From: Clostridia bacterium
GTDB lineage: Bacteria > Bacillota > Clostridia > Oscillospirales > Ruminococcaceae
Reading direction: 5' to 3'
Length of the DNA stretch: 5,210 nucleotides
Assembly (NCBI GenBank): GCA_003246805.1
Contig: QKDG01000014.1
Coordinates: 1-5,210 of the forward strand
Below, in pieces: positions 1-4,174 of the stretch (position 1 is its first letter; each line of letters opens with the position of its first letter). The notes under the pieces are model-generated. The model was given only the letters and a program-made list of their open reading frames with translations. It had not been told where the DNA came from and searched no databases. The position numbers were made by a program, and so were the translations under genes.

Positions 1-48
1 GTAACGGAACGCTTATCAGGATTGTTGAATAAATCTGGAGGGGTTTAA
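1..48 (+). CDS. 3' end of an upstream gene, probably another subunit of the ABC efflux operon (partial)
   Basis: Frame 1 is open from the window edge and reads VTERLSGLLNKSGGV before a TAA stop at 46-48. The stop shares one base with the ATG of the permease (TAATG), a layout typical of translationally coupled operon partners. MacB-type permeases in Firmicutes are usually preceded by an ABC ATPase or an HlyD/MacA-like membrane fusion protein, so one of these is the likely identity. That is inference from position: the 15 visible residues carry no diagnostic motif. The overlap and the ribosome binding site inside this reading frame are the main support that the frame is really coding. Confidence 0.55.
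   Translation, partial: VTERLSGLLNKSGGV
37..43 (+). promoter_or_regulatory. Ribosome binding site of the ABC permease
   Basis: GGAGGGG lies four bases before the ATG at 48 (six bases counting from the end of its GGAGG core). It sits within the last codons of the upstream gene, which fits translational coupling, and it fixes the permease start at 48. Confidence 0.85.
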
Positions 49-1232
49 TGCTTGAGGCTTTAAAAAATGCACTTAAAAGTATATTCCGTAATAAGTTGCG
101 CTCGTATCTTACGGTAGGGGGAATATTTATCGGAGTATTATCAGTTGTTGTTATTTCTTCAATTGGTGAAACAGGTAAAACAACTGTTGATAATCAGCTG
201 GTAAATATGGGAATGGACAGTATTGTAATAACAGGCGATAAAAGCAACGAAACAGGCTTGTGTGATGAAGATTTACAGGTTGTCAAGCAGGTGTCATCAG
301 TATCTAACGCCATGCCGGTAATGTACCTTATGTCAGATACTGAAATACTGAGCCAGATAAACGAATGTATGCTTTGGGGCATAAATGAGGATGCGGACAA
401 TGTGATACAGCTACAAGCCGTATACGGCAGGCTTATTAACAAAGGTGATATTTTGTCAAAATCACGTGTTTGCGTTATTGATGAGAAGATAGCAGTTGAG
501 AATTATAAAAGAGCAAACATTGTCGGCAAAAAAATTCAGGTGAGAATTAACAATAGCTATGAGGAATTTGAGGTCGTAGGAATAGTTAAAAATGGGGTAA
601 ATGTTTTGCAGAATATGCTTGCAGGAATAATACCAAACTTTGTTTACATCCCCTATACAACAATGGACGATTTGTCAAGCCAGTCATACTACGACCAGAT
701 TGTAGTAAAGCTGAAAAACGGAAATGAAATGACGAATATTTCCGACGATATTTCTCACGCTATTACAACAAACCGAGCATTCCCTACTGAGCTTCGTGTA
801 GAAAATCTATTAAAGCAACGGCAGCAGCTTAATGATATACTTGGGATTATAACCATTGTTCTTTCAGCAATTGCTGCAATTTCTCTTGTAGTTTCGGGCT
901 TGTCTATAATGACAGTAATGCTTGTTGCAGTAAACGAAAGAACAAGGGAAATCGGGATAAAAAAATCTATCGGTGCTACAAACGCGGATATCATGTTTGA
1001 GTTTTTGATTGAATCAATTCTCATTACCGTTATCGGTGGTTTGCTTGGCTCTTTATTTGGAATTTGTGTTTCTTATATAGGGTGTGGACTATTTTCGCTT
1101 GTAGCAACAATAAATTATTTCCAGATATCGCAGATACTGCTCATTACTATTATCATCGGATTGACATTTGGTGTTTATCCTGCATATAAGGCGTCAAGGT
1201 TGAAGCCGGTTGATGCTTTAAGATATGAATAG
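48..1232 (+). CDS. ABC transporter permease, MacB/FtsX family
   Basis: This 394-residue membrane subunit would work with a separate ABC ATPase in MacB-type (mechanotransmission) export, typically of peptides, antibiotics or lipoprotein-like substrates. The sequence shows the family's four-helix plan. A basic N-terminus (NALKSIFRNKLRSYLT, 7-22) leads into TM1 at about 20-40. A large extracytoplasmic MacB_PCD-like domain covers about 41-262. Three C-terminal helices lie at about 264-294, 320-346 and 361-379. The cytoplasmic loop NERTREIGIKKSIGAT (296-311) is the hallmark FtsX/MacB motif that contacts the ATPase, and the end YPAYKASRLKPVDALRYE (377-394) is equally typical. About 390-400 residues is normal for a stand-alone permease without fused ATPase. 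It overlaps the preceding gene by one base and is the last gene of its operon, followed immediately by a terminator. The substrate cannot be read from the sequence. Family assignment is secure. Confidence 0.93.
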   Translation: MLEALKNALKSIFRNKLRSYLTVGGIFIGVLSVVVISSIGETGKTTVDNQLVNMGMDSIVITGDKSNETGLCDEDLQVVKQVSSVSNAMPVMYLMSDTEILSQINECMLWGINEDADNVIQLQAVYGRLINKGDILSKSRVCVIDEKIAVENYKRANIVGKKIQVRINNSYEEFEVVGIVKNGVNVLQNMLAGIIPNFVYIPYTTMDDLSSQSYYDQIVVKLKNGNEMTNISDDISHAITTNRAFPTELRVENLLKQRQQLNDILGIITIVLSAIAAISLVVSGLSIMTVMLVAVNERTREIGIKKSIGATNADIMFEFLIESILITVIGGLLGSLFGICVSYIGCGLFSLVATINYFQISQILLITIIIGLTFGVYPAYKASRLKPVDALRYE

Positions 1233-1278
1233 AAAAATAAAGCTCCTTCGGAATTTAACCGAAGGAGCTTTATTTTTT
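1233..1278. terminator. Bidirectional intrinsic terminator between convergent genes
   Basis: The arms 1233-1251 and 1259-1277 are perfectly complementary over 19 bp, with the GC-rich core CTCCTTCGG/CCGAAGGAG and a 7-base loop (AATTTAA). The outer parts are A-rich on the left and T-rich on the right (TTTTTT, 1273-1278), so each strand reads as stem plus U-tract. It begins one base after the permease stop and lies about 25 bases beyond the stop of the - strand small gene, so it can end both transcripts. Confidence 0.93.
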
Positions 1279-1293
1279 GTAAGCTTTATTTTT
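1266..1293. repeat. 12-bp direct repeat at the edge of the terminator
   Basis: AGCTTTATTTTT occurs at 1266-1277, as part of the right arm of the terminator, and again at 1282-1293, an offset of 16 bases. The second copy could pair with the same left arm (1233-1244), giving a weaker alternative fold. It looks like a small local duplication of part of the terminator arm. No function is claimed. Confidence 0.7.
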
Positions 1294-1302
1294 CAGGTGT
1301 TA

Positions 1303-1431
1303 TTAGCAGCCACAGCCATCGTTACAGCCACAGCCACCGAAACCATTACCGCAGCAGCAGAAGAAAATTACTACAAGGATAATAATCCACCAGCAACTAT
1401 TATTTCCACATCCAAATCCACAACCGTTCAT
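1303..1431 (-). CDS. Small Cys/Gly-rich single-helix protein (42 aa), similar to 'chorion class high-cysteine HCB protein 13' / YjcZ-like peptides
   Basis: The - strand reads ATG at 1431-1429 to TAA at 1305-1303. The product has 10 cysteines and 11 glycines in 42 residues. The N-terminus is MNGCGFGCGNNSCWW (1-15), followed by a hydrophobic helix of about nine residues (IIILVVIFF, 16-24), a CCC triplet (25-27) and a Gly/Cys-rich tail ending NDGCGC (37-42). AAGGAG at 1447-1442 lies ten bases before the ATG. The gene is convergent with the permease and shares its terminator. I recall very similar short peptides from Oscillospiraceae and Ruminococcus genomes, annotated with the odd name above; they also resemble Bacillus YjcZ-type peptides of Gly-rich head plus one hydrophobic segment. 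Function is unknown. Clustered cysteines could bind metal or cross-link, for example in a spore or envelope layer, but that is speculation. A reading frame on the opposite strand here is judged spurious. Confidence 0.82.
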   Translation of the reverse strand: MNGCGFGCGNNSCWWIIILVVIFFCCCGNGFGGCGCNDGCGC

Positions 1432-1441
1432 GAAAACAGCA

Positions 1442-1447
1442 CTCCTT
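1442..1447 (-). promoter_or_regulatory. Ribosome binding site of the small Cys/Gly-rich gene
   Basis: The - strand carries AAGGAG (inside TAAAAGGAGTG) with ten bases between it and the ATG at 1431. It is the strongest evidence that this very short frame is translated, and it chooses this start. Confidence 0.8.
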
Positions 1448-1484
1448 TTAATATAATGTATAGTAAAACTCCACTTTTTTTTTT

Positions 1485-1507
1485 GAAACCCACTTTACCT
1501 GGGTCTC
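1485..1507. other. Inverted repeat in the probable 5' leader of the small Cys/Gly-rich gene
   Basis: GAAACCCA (1485-1492) and TGGGTCTC (1500-1507) pair over 8 bp with one mismatch around a 7-base loop. It lies next to the T10 run. Read on the - strand it would sit in the leader about 55-75 bases before the ATG, if the promoter is at about 1523-1553. It is followed there by A10 instead of a U-tract, so it is not a terminator for the small gene. It could be an operator or an mRNA-stabilising hairpin. Confidence 0.4.
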
Positions 1508-1513
1508 TTAGTT

Positions 1514-1542
1514 TTGTTTTATAGTATAGTTTATGGTATAAA
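1514..1542 (+). promoter_or_regulatory. Candidate + strand promoter with extended -10 (distal clpC promoter)
   Basis: TTGTTT (1514-1519) and TATAAA (1537-1542) are separated by 17 bases, and TG at 1534-1535 makes an extended -10 (TGGTATAAA). Transcription would start near 1549 and give clpC a leader of about 230 bases. It overlaps the candidate - strand promoter, so the two may interfere. Confidence 0.4.
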
Positions 1543-1553
1543 GATAAATGTGT
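1523..1553 (-). promoter_or_regulatory. Candidate promoter of the small Cys/Gly-rich gene, with a sigma-E/K-like -10
   Basis: The - strand contains CATAAACTA (1535-1527), which fits the CATAnnnTA -10 pattern of the Bacillus mother-cell factor sigma-K. An AC dinucleotide stands 16 bases upstream (1553-1552). An overlapping TATACT (1528-1523) could be a sigma-A -10, but the matching -35 (ACATTT) is poor. Either would give a leader of roughly 85 bases. The DNA is so AT-rich that chance matches are likely. Confidence 0.3.
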
Positions 1554-1660
1554 TACAATTTTTATTGCTTTTGCTGATACACTTTGAAAATTTTTTCTTT
1601 AATATATCCCCTTTTTATTGCACTAACATAATATATTAATATCAAATTACATTTGAATGT

Positions 1661-1689
1661 TTAACACGCTTAATTTTGCCAAATATTAT
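1661..1689 (+). promoter_or_regulatory. Best candidate sigma-A promoter of clpC
   Basis: TTAACA (1661-1666) and TATTAT (1684-1689) each match the vegetative consensus at five of six bases, and the spacer is exactly 17. Transcription would start near 1696, leaving an 85-base leader with an AT-rich 8-bp dyad (1699-1706/1715-1722). Two small dyads directly upstream (1643-1659) could be binding sites, but they match no operator I know. Confidence 0.5.
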
Positions 1690-1770
1690 ATAAACGCAAG
1701 AAATAATATTAGCTTTATTTCTCATATACTTTAAAAGACTATGCTGCTTTTGTATAAAATGTGGCGGATT

Positions 1771-1774
1771 GGAG
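1771..1774 (+). promoter_or_regulatory. Ribosome binding site of clpC that decides its start
   Basis: GGAG lies six bases before the ATG at 1781. An in-frame TTG at 1769 overlaps this site and would add MEIL. It has no binding site of its own at the right distance, so 1781 is preferred. Confidence 0.8.
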
Positions 1775-1780
1775 ATTTTA

Positions 1781-4174
1781 ATGAGCAATTTTAATCTTGA
1801 AAATTTTACTCACAAGGCAAATTCTGCAATAGGCAGAGCTTTTTCTTTGGCAGGTGAGCTGGGCCATACCTATGTAGGAAGCGAGCACATCCTGTTGGGG
1901 CTTTTAGATGAAGGGACTTCTACCGCTTATACTATCTTGAATAAAAATGGAGTTAGCATATCGCAGGTTAAAGCAAAAATCATCGAAATTGTGGGGAAAG
2001 GTGACCCTTGCATTTTAAACCCTGATTTGCTTACCCCTACTGCTACAAAAATTCTCAGCAATGCGATAAAAATCTCACAGAACACTAATTGCCGTTTTGT
2101 TGGAAGCGAGCATCTGCTAATGTCGTTGGTGAGAGAAACAAATTCATGTTCGAGCAGTATTCTTCGTGACCTTGATATAAGTATAACAAAAATTTATAAT
2201 GAGTGTTCCAGTATTCAGAACAACAGCCTCCCCCCTTTGACTCAGCAGAACAACAGGAATATCAAGCTCCCGAACCTTGAAAAGTTCGGCAAGGAGCTAA
2301 CAACTAAGTCAGCCTGCATTACCTTCGACCCTGTTATTGCAAGAGAAAAAGAGATTGAAAGAATTATTCAGATACTTTCACGCAGGACAAAAAACAACCC
2401 CTGCCTTATAGGAGAAGCAGGTGTGGGAAAAACTGCAATTGTTGAGGGCCTGGCTCAAATGATTATAAAGGGAGATGTTCCTGAAAATCTTATAACAAAG
2501 CGAATTTTTATGCTTGATATTAGCCAGTTGCTTGCAGGGGCTAAATATCGTGGCGATTTTGAAGAAAGGGTTAAGCTTTGTATTGAAGAAGTTACAAGCA
2601 CTAAGAATATTATACTTTTTATTGACGAAGTTCACACCATTGTGGGAGCTGGTGCTGCCGAGGGCGCAATAGATGCCGCCAATATTATCAAGCCACAGCT
2701 TGCAAGGGGCGAATTGCAGATTATCGGTGCCACCACATTTGATGAATATAAAAATAATATAGAAAAAGATAGTGCTCTTGAACGACGTTTCCAGCCGGTT
2801 ATTGTAAACGAACCGACCGAAGAAAACACAATAAAAATATTGACGGGTATTGCACCAAAATACGAGGAGCACCACAACCTGACAATAACGAGTGAGGCTA
2901 TCAATGCAGCTGTTTCAATGTCACAAAGATATTTAAATGATAGATTTTTGCCCGATAAGGCTATTGACCTTATCGATGAAGCATGTGCAAGGGTGCGATT
3001 AAAATCAGGCTCTCTCACAAAAAATAAGAATGAACTGACCGATTTATTTTCTGAATATTTATCGGGAAACATCACAAGGTCTGCGTATTCACAGAAATCA
3101 GATGAAAAAAAGGGTGTCCTGACAACGGATAGTCAAGTGAATAAGCTTAAAGTCTCTCCCGATGATATTGCTGAGGTTATTTCGGTTTGGACGGGTATCC
3201 CTGCCTGCAACGTTAATGAAGAAGAAAGCAAGCGACTTTTAGAGCTTGAAAAAATTATGCAAAAAAGAGTAATAGGGCAGAATGATGCTATAAAAAGAAT
3301 CGCAAGCTCAATAAGGCGTAGCAGAGTCGGGCTTAAAGAGCCAAACCGCCCGATAGGTTCCTTCGTTTTTTTAGGGCCTACGGGTGTGGGAAAAACAGAG
3401 CTTTGCAAAGCATTGTCGCAATGCCTTTTTTCAAGTGAGGATAGTATAATAAGACTTGATATGAGCGAATATATGGAGAAGCACTCAGTTTCAAAAATAC
3501 TGGGTTCCCCCCCTGGATATGTAGGCTATGATGAGGGCGGGCAGCTTACCGAAAAAATCAGAAGAAAGCCATATTCTATTGTTCTGCTTGATGAAATTGA
3601 AAAGGCACATCCCGATATTTTCAATATTCTTCTTCAAATTCTTGAAGATGGCTGTATAACTGACTCACAGGGCAGAAAAGTTTCATTCAAAAATACTGTT
3701 ATTATTATGACATCAAATCTTGGTGCAAAAAAAATAAGCGAACAAAAAAACCTCGGCTTTACGGTGGCCGAGGCTGATGAAAAAAGTATGAAGTCTGATA
3801 TAATGAGTGAGCTGCGAAAGCAATTCAAGCCGGAATTTATAAATAGACTTGATGAGATTGTAATATTCAGGAGCCTTGATAAAAATGACATCAGAGTTAT
3901 TGCCGTTAAAATGCTGGATGAGCTGAAAAAAAGGCTAACCGCAATTGGTATTAGTATGGTTTTTTCTGACGAAGCAATCAGCAAAATAACTGACGATGGC
4001 TTTGACAAATCATTTGGCGCAAGGCCAATCAGGCGAATAATTTCAAGCGAAATTGAAAATCTCTTATCACAACAAATTCTTGAGGGAAGTGTTGTAAAAG
4101 GCGATGATTTAAAGCTTGTTGTAAAGGACAATATGTTTTATATCGAAAAGCCGTCACTTATTCAAGCAAAATAG
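1781..4174 (+). CDS. clpC: ClpC-type AAA+ unfoldase, ATP-binding subunit of a Clp protease
   Basis: This 797-residue Hsp100 ring ATPase unfolds proteins and should feed them to ClpP in the cytoplasm. Two Clp_N repeats lie at about 9-72 and 84-146, each with a GSEH motif (33-36, 108-111). Their glutamates align with the residues that bind phospho-arginine in Bacillus ClpC. The first AAA+ module has Walker A GEAGVGKT (211-218), pore loop KYRG (255-258), Walker B ILFIDE (278-283) and arginine finger LERRF (333-337). The second has Walker A GPTGVGKT (532-539), pore loop GYVG (579-582), Walker B IVLLDE (600-605), TSN sensor 1 (644-646), NRLDE (688-692) and sensor 2 GARP (746-749). LGF at 658-660 matches the ClpP-docking loop, which argues against a ClpB disaggregase. 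The M region (about 410-457) is short, at roughly 48 residues, and lacks the UVR motif that ClpC normally uses for adaptor control. Length is close to Bacillus ClpC (about 810). The gene stands alone, not after ctsR-mcsA-mcsB. Unfoldase identity is secure; ClpC subtype and ClpP partnership are inferred. Confidence 0.93.
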   Translation: MSNFNLENFTHKANSAIGRAFSLAGELGHTYVGSEHILLGLLDEGTSTAYTILNKNGVSISQVKAKIIEIVGKGDPCILNPDLLTPTATKILSNAIKISQNTNCRFVGSEHLLMSLVRETNSCSSSILRDLDISITKIYNECSSIQNNSLPPLTQQNNRNIKLPNLEKFGKELTTKSACITFDPVIAREKEIERIIQILSRRTKNNPCLIGEAGVGKTAIVEGLAQMIIKGDVPENLITKRIFMLDISQLLAGAKYRGDFEERVKLCIEEVTSTKNIILFIDEVHTIVGAGAAEGAIDAANIIKPQLARGELQIIGATTFDEYKNNIEKDSALERRFQPVIVNEPTEENTIKILTGIAPKYEEHHNLTITSEAINAAVSMSQRYLNDRFLPDKAIDLIDEACARVRLKSGSLTKNKNELTDLFSEYLSGNITRSAYSQKSDEKKGVLTTDSQVNKLKVSPDDIAEVISVWTGIPACNVNEEESKRLLELEKIMQKRVIGQNDAIKRIASSIRRSRVGLKEPNRPIGSFVFLGPTGVGKTELCKALSQCLFSSEDSIIRLDMSEYMEKHSVSKILGSPPGYVGYDEGGQLTEKIRRKPYSIVLLDEIEKAHPDIFNILLQILEDGCITDSQGRKVSFKNTVIIMTSNLGAKKISEQKNLGFTVAEADEKSMKSDIMSELRKQFKPEFINRLDEIVIFRSLDKNDIRVIAVKMLDELKKRLTAIGISMVFSDEAISKITDDGFDKSFGARPIRRIISSEIENLLSQQILEGSVVKGDDLKLVVKDNMFYIEKPSLIQAK
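3744..3774 (-). terminator. Intrinsic terminator on the - strand inside clpC, probably ending the radical-SAM transcript
   Basis: Read on the - strand, CCTCGGC (3773-3767), a 9-base loop and GCCGAGG (3757-3751) form a perfect GC-rich 7-bp stem, extendable by one G-U pair, followed at once by seven T (3750-3744). That is a textbook intrinsic terminator. It lies about 385 bases past the stop of the - strand radical-SAM gene. It coincides with codons for the ClpP-docking LGF loop, so coding constraint could have produced it by chance. On the + strand it has no U-tract. Confidence 0.5.

Larger units (their letters stand above)
1432..1780. other. AT-rich divergent regulatory region between the small gene and clpC
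   Basis: This stretch holds no convincing gene. From left to right it contains the small gene's ribosome binding site, a T10 run (1475-1484), an 8-bp hairpin with one mismatch (1485-1507), overlapping promoter-like sequences on both strands (about 1514-1553), an AT-rich spacer, two small dyads (CAAAT-TAC-ATTTG at 1643-1655 and an 8-bp AT-rich stem at 1699-1706/1715-1722), a good + strand promoter candidate (1661-1689), a weaker one just before clpC (TTTAAA 1730-1735, TATAAA 1753-1758), and the clpC ribosome binding site. I see no CtsR heptad pair and no CIRCE element, the usual heat-shock operators of Firmicutes clp genes. Confidence 0.7.

Noticed and set aside
194..1024. Two - strand frames inside the permease
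   Set aside because: They are shadows of the MacB/FtsX permease with no start signals.
1225..1524. 99-codon + strand frame after the permease
   Set aside because: It has no ribosome binding site, starts inside the permease, runs through the terminator hairpin, has low-complexity Thr/Ala-rich content, and is antisense to the better supported small Cys/Gly-rich gene.
1548..1577. Nine-codon Cys-rich frame on the + strand (MCYNFYCFC)
   Set aside because: It has no ribosome binding site and falls at the predicted start of transcription. Too short to support.
1643..1659. Small dyads CAAAT-TAC-ATTTG and CATT-TG-AATG as a defined operator
   Set aside because: They are short and AT-rich, match no known operator, and are mentioned only as part of the regulatory region.
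1769..1780. TTG at 1769 as the clpC start
   Set aside because: It overlaps the GGAG site that serves the ATG at 1781, and homologous N-termini begin close to the first Clp_N helix.
2378..3075. Two long - strand frames inside the first half of clpC
   Set aside because: They are shadows of a strongly conserved AAA+ coding region, with no ribosome binding sites and no recognisable protein family.
3133..4131. Further - strand frames inside the second half of clpC
   Set aside because: They have Ser/Ile/Leu-rich low-complexity composition typical of reverse translation of AT-rich genes. The + strand protein is unambiguous.
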